Part shown: in pieces, positions 17,379 through 25,649 of the stretch
How the letters are laid out: every line of letters starts with the position of its first letter
How positions within the stretch are numbered: the stretch's first letter is position 1
Source: CAVSJO01 sp963728445
GTDB taxonomy: Bacteria; Gemmatimonadota; Gemmatimonadetes; Longimicrobiales; RSA9
Direction of reading: 5' to 3'
NCBI GenBank assembly: GCA_963728445.1
Contig: CAVSJO010000006.1
Span: forward strand, 372,001 to 436,000
DNA: 64,000 nt
Position numbers and translations under genes: made by a program
Notes under the pieces: generated by a model
The model's input: the letters and a program-made list of their open reading frames with translations, nothing else
The model's database searches: none
What the model was told of the DNA's origin: nothing

Positions 17379-19804
17379 AGCTGCGGCGCCTGAGGCTGGA
17401 GAACTTCCGCCAGCACGCCGACACGACGATCGAGTTCCGGGACGGGATCACCGGCATCATCGGCGCGAACGGGTCGGGCAAGAGCACGATCCTGGAGGCG
17501 ATCGCCTGGGCGATCTACGGCTCGGCCGCGGCCCGAGGGACGAACGACACGATCCGATTCGCCCGTGCACCGGGTCGGAGCCGGGTGGAGGCCGAGCTGA
17601 CGCTGGGCATCGGCGCGAACGAGTATCGGGTCGTCCGCTCGATGAACGGGGCGGAAGTCTATCTGGACGGCGGCGCCTCCCCCGTCGCGGCGGGCATCGG
17701 CGGCGCGACGGAGTACATGCAGTCCCGCCTGGGCATGACCCGGGAGGAGTTCTTCAACACGTACTTCACGGGTCAGAAGGAGCTGCAGTTCCTGGCGCAG
17801 ATGGGGCCCACGCAGCGGGGCCGGTTCCTGAGCCAGGTGCTCGGTTACGAGCGTCTGCGCGTGGCCCAGAAATCGGCGCGGGAGCGGCGCAACGCCCTGC
17901 GCGCGGAGTCGGACGGCCTGCGCTCGGCGCTGCCGGACCCGGCGGCGCTGCGGAAGGCGAGCGCATCGGCGGAGGCGCGCATGAAGGAGGCGACGGCGTC
18001 GCTCGACGTCGCGCGTGCCGCGCTGACGAGCGCACAGCAGGAGCTCGACGTGGTGAAGCCGCTGTGGGAGGCGGCGCAGCAGGCACGGGAGCGGGCGCGG
18101 GACCTGTCGTCGGCGATCGAGATGGCGGACCGGGAGCGGGAGGTCGCGGACCGGGACGCAGAGCGGGCCGGGAAGGAGCTGGATCGGATCGCCGACGCAG
18201 CGGAGAGGCTGGCGCCTCTGCACGAGGCGCTGAAGGAGCTTCCCACGTCCGTGGAGGAGTGCGAGCGGCAGTCGAAGCTGGCGCGGCTGGAGGAGCGCCG
18301 GACGGCCCTCGCCGATCAGGAGAAGGGCCTTGCCGGCGACGTCCGCGAAGCCGAGGAGCGAATGCAGCGGCTCGAGCAGGCGCCGGAGCTGCTGAAGCAG
18401 GTCGAGGCGCAGCTCGCGGAGCAGCGCAGCTCCCTCGACGAAGTGGAGACCGAGATCGAGCGGCGGCACCGGGAGTGGGTGGGCACGCGGCAGGACGTCC
18501 GCACGAAGCTCGACCACTACCGCCAGCGTGCACGCGAGCTGAAGGAACAGATCACGCAGCTGCGGGAGGCGGGCCCGGACGGGGTCTGTCCGACCTGCGA
18601 GCGACCGCTCGGCGACGAGTTCGAAAGGGTCGTCGGGAGCCTCGAGGACGAGTGGCACACGCTGGTGCAGGACGGGAAATGGCTGAGCCAGCGCGAGAAG
18701 CAGCTCGAGACCCCCCCGGCGGAGCTCGCCGCGGCGGAGTCGCGCCGTGCGGAGACCCGCAAGGCGATCGAGGAGCGCCAGGAGCGTCACGGCCGGTGCG
18801 TGCGGGCGGCGCAGGAGCTCGGACTGCTCGTGCAGGAGGCCGAGAAGAAGCGGGACGCGCTGGAGTCGCTGCGCAAGGAGCTCGCCGAGCTGGAGACCGG
18901 CTACGACCAAACGGCACACGAGAAGGCGGAGGCCCGGCTGGCGGAGCTCCGGGAGATGGAGCGGCAGGCTGCGCGTCTCGAGCAGGCCGTGGAGGGGCGG
19001 GCCGCTCGGGAGAAGGAGAAGACGGCCGCCGGCGAGGCGGTCGCTGCGGCAGCGGCGCGCATCGCCGATCTCGAGAAGGAGCACGCAGCGCTCGGCTTCG
19101 ACGAAGCCGAATACCGGTCCCTCGGCGTGCGTCACGAGCGCGCCGCGGAGACCGCTCGAAAGGCGGAGCTGAGGCGGGGCGAGACCTCCGGCGAGCTGAG
19201 GACGGCCGAGCTGGCGCTGGCGAACGCCCGCCAGGACGAGCAGGAGTACCGGGAGAAGCGGGCTCGGCTCGACGACCTCGAGACCGAGGTCCGTCACCAT
19301 ACCGAGCTGGACGCCGCGTTCACGCAGCTCCGCCAGGAGCTGAACGCTCGGGTCCGTCCCGAGCTCGGCGAGCTCGCTTCGAGATTCCTGGCCCAGGTGA
19401 CCGACGGGCGCTACAACAGCATCGAGATCGACGACGCCTACAACATCCTCGTCCTGGACGAGGGCGAGGAGAAGCCGGTCATCAGTGGAGGGGAGGAGGA
19501 CGTCGCCAACCTCGTCCTGCGCCTCGCCATCAGCCAGATGATCGCGGAGCGGGCCGGGCACCCGCTCTCGATCCTCATCCTCGACGAGGTGTTCGGATCC
19601 CTCGACGTCGAGCGACGGGACAACGTAGTCCAGCTACTGCACCGCCTCGGCGACCGCTTCGACCAGGTCATCCTCATCACCCACATCGAGACCGTCCACG
19701 ACGGCCTCGACCACGTCATCCACGTGGAGTTCGACGAGCGCACCGGCGCGAGCGTCGTCCGGGAGGGGGAGGACGCGAGCGTCGGTGCCGAGGAGGTGGG
19801 GTAG
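17375..19804 (+). CDS. sbcC: SbcC/Rad50-type SMC ATPase
   Basis: 809-residue Rad50-like ATPase that tethers DNA ends and gates SbcD. Walker A GANGSGKST is at 30-38. Two long coiled coils flank a zinc hook CPTC at Cys405/Cys408, and the C-terminal lobe has a signature ISGGEEDVANL, Walker B SILILDEV and H-loop ITHIE. Length is nearer archaeal/Deinococcus Rad50 than the roughly 1,050-residue E. coli SbcC. GTG 17375 overlaps the sbcD stop and has GGGAGG upstream. Last gene of the cluster. Confidence 0.93.
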   Translation: MKLRRLRLENFRQHADTTIEFRDGITGIIGANGSGKSTILEAIAWAIYGSAAARGTNDTIRFARAPGRSRVEAELTLGIGANEYRVVRSMNGAEVYLDGGASPVAAGIGGATEYMQSRLGMTREEFFNTYFTGQKELQFLAQMGPTQRGRFLSQVLGYERLRVAQKSARERRNALRAESDGLRSALPDPAALRKASASAEARMKEATASLDVARAALTSAQQELDVVKPLWEAAQQARERARDLSSAIEMADREREVADRDAERAGKELDRIADAAERLAPLHEALKELPTSVEECERQSKLARLEERRTALADQEKGLAGDVREAEERMQRLEQAPELLKQVEAQLAEQRSSLDEVETEIERRHREWVGTRQDVRTKLDHYRQRARELKEQITQLREAGPDGVCPTCERPLGDEFERVVGSLEDEWHTLVQDGKWLSQREKQLETPPAELAAAESRRAETRKAIEERQERHGRCVRAAQELGLLVQEAEKKRDALESLRKELAELETGYDQTAHEKAEARLAELREMERQAARLEQAVEGRAAREKEKTAAGEAVAAAAARIADLEKEHAALGFDEAEYRSLGVRHERAAETARKAELRRGETSGELRTAELALANARQDEQEYREKRARLDDLETEVRHHTELDAAFTQLRQELNARVRPELGELASRFLAQVTDGRYNSIEIDDAYNILVLDEGEEKPVISGGEEDVANLVLRLAISQMIAERAGHPLSILILDEVFGSLDVERRDNVVQLLHRLGDRFDQVILITHIETVHDGLDHVIHVEFDERTGASVVREGEDASVGAEEVG

Positions 19805-19872
19805 CGCATCGGACCGCCAGCCGCGCCAGCCGCGCCAGCCGGGCATGGTCCGGGGCTCACCGTCTGGCCCGT

Positions 19873-20181
19873 CTAACGCCGGACGCTCTTCGGCCTCTCC
19901 ACGCCAGGCGCTCCTCCGCCTCTCCACGCCGGGCGCTTTTCCGCCTCTTCTTTCAGCGCACGCCGCAGACCAGCGCCCGCAAACAGCAGCAGCACCGATC
20001 CCGTGATCCAGCCGCCCGTGGCGAAGTCGCCCGCGCCGGTGGTCCCCAGCAGGGCTCCCGCGCTCACCAGAACGCCGCATAGGGCCGCGAACATGGGCAT
20101 GCCGTAGAGGAACGTGAACGGCAGGTAGTGGGCCCCCAGCGCGATCATGAACGCCGGATAGAACCACTCCAGCCGATGCAC
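19873..20181 (-). pseudogene. C-terminal remnant of a DUF7010-like membrane protein
   Basis: About 100 residues from a GTG at 20181. VHRLEWFYPAFMIALGAHYL and FTFLYGMPMFAALCG match the C-terminal third of DUF7010 proteins, which are normally about 180-190 residues with a long N-terminal membrane half. That half is absent here; the sequence between 20181 and the end of the EamA gene does not continue it in any frame. The C-terminus is rewritten by the 25-bp tandem repeat. It is probably a decaying fragment, though it might still be translated. Confidence 0.6.
19877..19951. repeat. Three-copy 25-bp tandem repeat
   Basis: Three head-to-tail copies at 19877-19901, 19902-19926 and 19927-19951, each beginning CGCC(A/G)G(A/G)CGCT and ending CGGCCTCTCCA or CCGCCTCT(C/T)(C/T)(A/T). 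Copies differ by a few substitutions. They lie in the last codons of the DUF7010 remnant, near the 3' end of sbcC. Confidence 0.85.
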
Positions 20182-20275
20182 GGCGGCGCATCGCCGCGAT
20201 CGCGACCCCAGAGTACGCCGGGATCTGCGCGAACGCGGCCTTCCAGCGGCCATCCCGTCCGGGCGGATGGAGCCG

Positions 20276-21256
20276 CTACTCGATCCCCGCCGGGCCTTCG
20301 CCCATCCGACCGAGGAGCGCGGCCGCCGCGACGATGACGCCGATGCCCAGCACTCGCTCCCAGGCGAGGCGTTCGCCCAGCAGCAGGTAGCCCAGCAGGG
20401 CAGCGACCACGGGCTCGACCGACGCGAGCATGCTCGCGGACGAGGCGGAGACGTGGTGAAGCGCGTTCTGGTAGAGGATATAGGCGCCGAGTGTGGGGAC
20501 GAGCCCGAGCGCGACCACCACCCACACCGCGCCGGGGTGCCGAACGACGATCAGCCAGGGCGGCGCAGCGAACGACAGCGCGACGGTGGAGAATAGAAAG
20601 ACGTAGAAGACGAGAACGGTGGGCGGCAAGCGCCCCGAGGACAGCTTTCCGAACCACGTGAACAACCCGTACGTGAATCCGGATGCGAGCCCGAGTCCCG
20701 CGGCGAGCCAGGACACCGCGACGTCGCCGGTCAGAAGTGCCCGTGCGGCGCCGGTCACGAGGAACACGCCCGTCATCACGAGGGCGAGGGGCAGGAGTCT
20801 GCGTCCTTCGAAGCGTTCCTGCCGCGTCGTCCAGCCGATGACGAGGACGAACGCGGGCGCCGTGTACAGCATGGCGGCCGCGAGGGCGACGCTCGTGTGC
20901 TGGAGGGTAGCGAAGTAGAGCGTCTCGAAGAGCGCGTAGCCGACGACACCATAGGCCGCGAGGAGCGGCAGGTCGCGGGGTGCTACGCGAAGGACCCGGG
21001 GCCGGGGCGCGAACCAGACGGCGAGGCCGAGAAACCCGACGGCGGCGCGGGCGCTGGCGACCTCGACTGCCGTGAGGCCCGACGCGTAGAGGGACTTCCC
21101 GAAGAGGCCGAGGGTGCCCCAGAGGGAGGCTGCGGCGAGGACGAGAACGGCCCCGACGAGGGGCCGCTCGTGCGTGGGTGCGTGCGGCCGGCGCGCCGCG
21201 GAGTCCGGCGTCGTGGCGCGGCCGGCGTCGCCTAGCGGGTCGCGAGCCTGTACCAC
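20276..21256 (-). CDS. EamA-family (DMT) transporter
   Basis: Inner-membrane drug/metabolite transporter, 326 residues from the GTG at 21256. It has about ten hydrophobic helices in two EamA repeats; the first begins VLVLAAASLWGTLGLFGK and the second starts near ASGFTYGLFTWFGK. The end has the usual ASMLASVEPVVAALLG and LLGERLAWERVLGIGVI segments. The start is uncertain: the only standard in-frame codon before the first helix is that GTG, which lies 25 nt inside the upstream gene. Substrate unknown. Confidence 0.85.
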   Translation of the reverse strand: MVQARDPLGDAGRATTPDSAARRPHAPTHERPLVGAVLVLAAASLWGTLGLFGKSLYASGLTAVEVASARAAVGFLGLAVWFAPRPRVLRVAPRDLPLLAAYGVVGYALFETLYFATLQHTSVALAAAMLYTAPAFVLVIGWTTRQERFEGRRLLPLALVMTGVFLVTGAARALLTGDVAVSWLAAGLGLASGFTYGLFTWFGKLSSGRLPPTVLVFYVFLFSTVALSFAAPPWLIVVRHPGAVWVVVALGLVPTLGAYILYQNALHHVSASSASMLASVEPVVAALLGYLLLGERLAWERVLGIGVIVAAAALLGRMGEGPAGIE

Positions 21257-23556
21257 GCCTCGGCCCGATCCAGGTGCTTCTGGGCCTCGGCCTGATCGCC
21301 GAGCATCATGTGGAGCTGCGCGGCGGCGTAGTGCGTCCAGGCGTAGTAGACCGGGATGTTCTGTGTGGCCCGATCGACCCAGTGGTCCCACGCGTCCGGG
21401 ATGCCGCCGTGGTGCACGAACACGTTCCACATGAGCGAGTCCGTGCGGGGCAGGTCGACGTACTGTCCCACGGCCGCCCGGAACTGGCTCTCCTTCGGCA
21501 TCTCGTAGACGCCGGCGATGGAGTCCGCTTGCACGGCGCCGTTGTGGAGCTTGTAGGCGAGCCCCTGCCGAACGAGGAAGTCCCGCAGGTTGAGCTCGTC
21601 GAAGGACTGCGTCGTGCTGGCGTAGTAGACGGGTCGGTCGCCCACGGACTGGGTCAGGATGGCCGTCATGAAGATGTCGGCCGGGATCATGACCGTGCCC
21701 TCGGGCAGCGTCGTCGTGATGTCCCCGGCGTTGAAGCTCAGCGCCTGCTGCGTGCGGAACGGATACGTGTTCGCGATGCGGTCGATGTCCGCGTCCGAGA
21801 GCGGCACGATGGACTTCGTCGGCGGCTTCAGCAGGTTCGGAGCGCCCGGCATCTCGGCCTGCGGAGCGGTCCGTCCCTGCTGCGCCAGGCGCTGGTAGAA
21901 GTCCGTGCCGCCGATCGGCTGGTAGGGTCGCTGGCAGACGATGCGTGTGGGATCCGCCATGGGATCGACCCCCGCCGGGCACGGCTTCGTCAGCTCCCGC
22001 AGCTGCTTCACGTACCAGGGCGTGTTGAGGTACGACGTGACGATGACGGTCACGTCCCGCCTCAGCCCTTCGACTTCCTGCAGGTACCAGAGCGGGAAGG
22101 TGTCGTTGTCCCCGTTCGTGAAGAGCACACCGTACGGCTCCACGCTCATCAGCAGGTTGTACGCCCAGTCCCGGGCCGCGTAGTCCTTCGCACGGGACGC
22201 CCAGCTCCAGTTCAGGATCAGGGGGACGATGGCGACGGCAAGGAGCGGCGACGTCAGCGCCAGCGAGCGTCCGGCGCCCGCCATGCGCTGGCCGAGCCCG
22301 CCGCTGATCCGCTGCCACAGCGCGGCCAGGCCTATCCCTGCCCAGAGCCCCCACACCGAGAAGCTCACGATGAAGAAGTAGTCCCGCTCGCGGACCTCAC
22401 GGGACTCGATCCCCATCGTTCCCGGGAACGTGTAGCCGTACTTGAAGTTCAGGTAGAAGACGAGACCCAGCGACAGCGTCACGAACAGGATGAAGACGTA
22501 GCTCCAGCTGATCCGGTCCCGCTTCCAGTGCGCCCACGCGCCGTACACGCCGAGGCCGGCGAACACCGTCGTCACGACCGGTCGCAGCCCGCCGAACCAC
22601 GAAACGTCTCCGGCCACCGAGCGGGCCCACTGCCAGTCGAAATACTCGAGGTAGTTCGCGAGCTGCGCGAAGAACAGGCTCGCGGCCCGCGGCACGTCCC
22701 GCGTCACGGGATTCATGAACATCGACGGCTTGTCGTACTGCTTGCGGGCGAGGGAGGCGAGCAGCGCGTGCCAGGTGCTCGGGTCCGCCTCGTTGATCAC
22801 CGGATCGAGGGACGCCCGGAGCGGCAGGAACGCGTGGATCGACAGCCCCAGCACGATGGCGCCCAGTGCCGCCGCGTACAGCTTCCAGTTGCCCAGAGTC
22901 CGCGGGTGAACCAGCAGGATGTAGAGCACCAGGGCCGGTGCCGCCAGGAACGCCATCAGGTGATTGCCCACCGACAGCGCCAGGATGAACACCATCAGCA
23001 GGATGATGTTGTCGTCCTTGCCCTTGCCGATGTTGTCCCGCCAGTGGAACGCCAGCCAGGACAGCAGCGCGATCGTGAACAGCGAGACGGTGTAGACCTT
23101 CTCGTTCACGTTCGACTGGTTCCACACGGTGAACGCCGTGGCGCTGATGAGCACGGCGGCCGCCGCGCCGGCGAGCCGGAAGCGGCGGTCTGGCGTGAAG
23201 TAGGCGAGGATCCGGTCGACCACCAGGAACCAGCAGCCGTGCGCCAGCGCGCCCATCGTCGCGCTGAACAGGTTGATGCGCACGGCGACGGACAGGCCCA
23301 GCGGCGAGAGCAGCACCTCCCACGCCCGGGCGAGCACCACGAACGTCGGGTTTCCCGGCGGGTGCGGAATGCCGAAGATGTGCGCCGTCGCGATGTACTC
23401 GCTGGTGTCCCAGAATGCCGTCGTCCGCGACAGCGTCACGATGTAGAGAACCCACACCGCGAGCGTGGCGATGCCCGCGGCAAGGTAGGGCGGCCGGTAC
23501 TCGGCCTGCTCGACGCCGCGGCGGGCGCCTGCTCGAATGGTGCTGCTTGCAGTCAT
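21232..23556 (-). CDS. DUF2723 membrane protein (PMT-like glycosyltransferase fold)
   Basis: 774 residues. The N-terminal half has a dozen membrane helices with the DUF2723 hallmarks TAFWDTSEYIATAH, GIPHPPGNPTFVVLARA and SNVNEKVYTVSLF. The C-terminal half is soluble and ends in a TPR-like helix pair. Members resemble protein O-mannosyltransferases, and the W-D-T-S-E and P-H-P-P-G loops correspond to the lipid-sugar site, but no activity is established. A promoter lies 37-65 nt upstream and hairpin array A starts right behind it. Confidence 0.88.
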   Translation of the reverse strand: MTASSTIRAGARRGVEQAEYRPPYLAAGIATLAVWVLYIVTLSRTTAFWDTSEYIATAHIFGIPHPPGNPTFVVLARAWEVLLSPLGLSVAVRINLFSATMGALAHGCWFLVVDRILAYFTPDRRFRLAGAAAAVLISATAFTVWNQSNVNEKVYTVSLFTIALLSWLAFHWRDNIGKGKDDNIILLMVFILALSVGNHLMAFLAAPALVLYILLVHPRTLGNWKLYAAALGAIVLGLSIHAFLPLRASLDPVINEADPSTWHALLASLARKQYDKPSMFMNPVTRDVPRAASLFFAQLANYLEYFDWQWARSVAGDVSWFGGLRPVVTTVFAGLGVYGAWAHWKRDRISWSYVFILFVTLSLGLVFYLNFKYGYTFPGTMGIESREVRERDYFFIVSFSVWGLWAGIGLAALWQRISGGLGQRMAGAGRSLALTSPLLAVAIVPLILNWSWASRAKDYAARDWAYNLLMSVEPYGVLFTNGDNDTFPLWYLQEVEGLRRDVTVIVTSYLNTPWYVKQLRELTKPCPAGVDPMADPTRIVCQRPYQPIGGTDFYQRLAQQGRTAPQAEMPGAPNLLKPPTKSIVPLSDADIDRIANTYPFRTQQALSFNAGDITTTLPEGTVMIPADIFMTAILTQSVGDRPVYYASTTQSFDELNLRDFLVRQGLAYKLHNGAVQADSIAGVYEMPKESQFRAAVGQYVDLPRTDSLMWNVFVHHGGIPDAWDHWVDRATQNIPVYYAWTHYAAAQLHMMLGDQAEAQKHLDRAEAWYRLATR

Positions 23557-23592
23557 TCACACCGTCTGCTGTTGTCCGGACCTGGGAACCGG

Positions 23593-23621
23593 AAGGTATC
23601 GTGCGCCCGGAACCGACTCAA
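23593..23621 (-). promoter_or_regulatory. Candidate promoter of the DUF2723 gene
   Basis: Minus-strand TTGAGT (23621-23616) and TACCTT (23598-23593) with a 17-nt spacer, giving a leader of about 30 nt before the ATG at 23556. The first hairpin of array A begins at the very next base outside the -35 box. Confidence 0.45.
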
Positions 23622-24090
23622 GCGCCGCGCGCTCCGCGCGCGGGGCACCGCGGCGGGGGCCGCGGGGCACGGCGGCTGCGCCGCCGGTCACCGGCCTGCG
23701 GCCGGGGCACGCCTCCGGCGGGGTTCCGCACGCCTGCGGCGCGCGGGGTAACGGCAGCGGGTGGGTCGGACCCCCGCCTCCCCTGCGCGAGTTCCGCCCT
23801 TCGGGCGGGGCGGCCCCGCGCGCCCACGGGCGCGACGGGGCCGGGTTGTGGCTGGGCGGCGGCTGGGCGCGGCCCAACGCGGCCGGGCGCACCCGCGCGC
23901 GCAGCGCCCCGCCCGAAGGGCGGAATTCGTGCGTCCCCATTCAGGTAGATCCGTGCGCCCGTCCGTTCCCCGCCCGAAGGGCGGAACCCCCGGCGCAGGC
24001 GGTGCCCGCCCCGAAAGGGGCGTGACCCGGCCGAAGGCCGGTGCCCCGCCGCAGGCGGTGCCCCGCGCGCTGCGCGCGCGGCGCTCGGCG
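23622..24090. repeat. Hairpin array A (two inverted halves of triloop mini-hairpins)
   Basis: This 0.47-kb intergenic stretch has no gene. It holds perfect short stems with three-base loops. In the left half the loops are TGC or TTC (23671-23685, 23691-23705, 23794-23808) and units are joined by GGGGCAC. In the right half they are GAA or GCA (23909-23923, 23970-23984, 24027-24041, 24046-24058) and units are joined by GTGCCCC. The halves meet near 23.85 kb. All loops sit in C-G(A/C)A-G context on one strand. The stems differ from unit to unit, so this is structural rather than sequence repetition. Confidence 0.85.
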
Positions 24091-24819
24091 CTAGTCCAGC
24101 GTGAACGTCGCGTGGACGGTGACCGTGATCTCCTTCTTCTTCGACTGCGTGTTGTAGACGCCGTAGCCGGCGACTTCCGTGGAGTACGGCTCGGTGATCT
24201 GGAAGACGCCGGCGCGTGCGGCGACGAGGTCGCCGACGCGCGTGTCGGAGCTGGAGGCGATCTCGTCGGCCCGGGCGCGGGCGTCCTTCGTAGCGGCGGC
24301 GAGGAGCTGCCGTTTCAGGGTATCGAGTCCGGAGTAGTAGTACTCGAGATTCGAGCCCTGGAGGACGAGGCCCGAGGCGAGAAGCGAGGCCGGATCCAGC
24401 GCCCAGGACTCCACGGTCTGGATGTCCGACGACACGACCGTGAGGCTCTGCATGATCTGGTACGACCGGATCGTGCCGTTCTGGCCGTACATCGGCTGCG
24501 AGCTCGGGGGCTGGAGCGAGATGGCGGAGTCCGCGAGGCCCCGCTGCTGCATCCGGTCCATGAGGCCGCGGACGTCGCCTTCGAGCTCGCGGTATCCCTG
24601 GGCGAGCTGCGACTCGGAGGGCACGCTCCGGCTGAGCGTAACGCGCCACTTCACGATGTCCGAGTCGAAGCCCTGAGTCGCGGCACCGACGACCTGGACG
24701 GTGCTCCGATCGTGGCGCGAGGCGTAGAAGAAGGCGCCGAAAGCCACCGCCGCGATCACCAGCCCGAAGGCCAGGATCGCGGCGGGAAGGAGCAGCCGGC
24801 GCGCGTGCGTGTTTTCCAT
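24091..24819 (-). CDS. SIMPL (DUF541) domain protein, membrane-anchored
   Basis: 242 residues. One N-terminal membrane helix (about 9-32, LLLPAAILAFGLVIAAVAFGA) anchors a periplasmic SIMPL domain. The domain has VVGAATQGFDSDIVKWRVTL at its start, the characteristic KDARARADEIA helix and a C-terminal beta strand EITVTVHATF. SIMPL proteins are linked to envelope stress, but their biochemistry is unclear. A TAGACT box lies 6 nt before the ATG with no Shine-Dalgarno, suggesting a leaderless message. Confidence 0.88.
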   Translation of the reverse strand: MENTHARRLLLPAAILAFGLVIAAVAFGAFFYASRHDRSTVQVVGAATQGFDSDIVKWRVTLSRSVPSESQLAQGYRELEGDVRGLMDRMQQRGLADSAISLQPPSSQPMYGQNGTIRSYQIMQSLTVVSSDIQTVESWALDPASLLASGLVLQGSNLEYYYSGLDTLKRQLLAAATKDARARADEIASSSDTRVGDLVAARAGVFQITEPYSTEVAGYGVYNTQSKKKEITVTVHATFTLD

Positions 24820-24825
24820 GGCGGA

Positions 24826-24831
24826 AGTCTA
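24826..24831 (-). promoter_or_regulatory. -10 box of a probable leaderless promoter (SIMPL gene)
   Basis: Minus-strand TAGACT lies 6 nt before the ATG at 24819. The same box and spacing precede tdh. No good -35 element was found. Confidence 0.4.
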
Positions 24832-24869
24832 CACCGGCGCGGAACCGCAGGGTCCGCGGAAACTCCGCT

Positions 24870-25481
24870 CTAGAAGAGGCTCACCCTCAGACCCAGTGTG
24901 GCGAACAGGTCGTGCTGCAGCTTCGACTCGCCGCCGGGCGCGTCGAACTGGCTGATGTAATCGCTGGCCTCGAGGTTCAGCCCGAAGGCGCCGAGCCCCA
25001 AAGTCAGCCCCGCCCCGACGTGCCCCGTCGGGTCCGACTGGTTCGCGTCGAAGACGCTGCCGATCGAGGGATCGGAGAAGTCGTCGCGGGTGAAATTATA
25101 GCGCTTGATTCCGCCGCCCAGGAGCAGGTAGGGGCTGAGAGGCGCTCCGCTGGCCGGCAGCACGATGTCGGCGGCGAGCGCCAGCATCGTCGGGCCGGCG
25201 GAGCCCCTGTCGCCGATGCCGTTCTTCGCGGAGACCTCGGTGTCGGACGCGTAGTCGAAGCCCACGCGAAGGCGGGGCAGCACGCCCAGCTTCACCTCGG
25301 CCGCGAGTCCGACGGCCAGGCTGCCCTTCAGCTCCTGGGTGCCGTTGTTGAAGTCACCGAGATCGGACAGCGGCGAGAACGCGCCGACCTTCGGTAGGAT
25401 CTGTAGCGTCTGCGCCGCGGCGGGCGCCGCCGTTAGCGCCGTCACGGCCGCGAGGGCCGCCAGTGTGCGTCCGAGCCGCAT
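24870..25481 (-). CDS. Outer-membrane beta-barrel-like protein
   Basis: 203 residues from the ATG at 25481, which has AAGAGGAGA before it. A Sec signal (about 1-22) ends APAAAQ. The rest alternates polar/hydrophobic strands with Gly-rich turns (SLAVGLAAEVKLG, PYLLLGGGIKRYNF, HVGAGLTLGLGAFGLNLEAS) and ends in Phe after GLRVSLF. That pattern is typical of small OmpA/OmpW-like barrels inserted by BAM. Specific function unknown. Confidence 0.82.
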   Translation of the reverse strand: MRLGRTLAALAAVTALTAAPAAAQTLQILPKVGAFSPLSDLGDFNNGTQELKGSLAVGLAAEVKLGVLPRLRVGFDYASDTEVSAKNGIGDRGSAGPTMLALAADIVLPASGAPLSPYLLLGGGIKRYNFTRDDFSDPSIGSVFDANQSDPTGHVGAGLTLGLGAFGLNLEASDYISQFDAPGGESKLQHDLFATLGLRVSLF

Positions 25482-25649
25482 GGATCGTCTCCTCTTCGTT
25501 GGGTCCCACCGGGCACGAGTCCGCCCCCCGTGCAAGCGACGGGCCGACGCTCGGCCTTCATGAAAGGAACGATCGAGGGCGACCCCGCGTCACACGCCGC
25601 CTGAGACCGGCGTCCTCACCGGCGCTTTCGGACGTCTGCGCCGGCGTCC

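Noticed and set aside
23557..24649. Several 100-370 codon open frames across array A
   Set aside because: Same composition artefact; no start signal, no motif, and they overlap real genes on the other strand.
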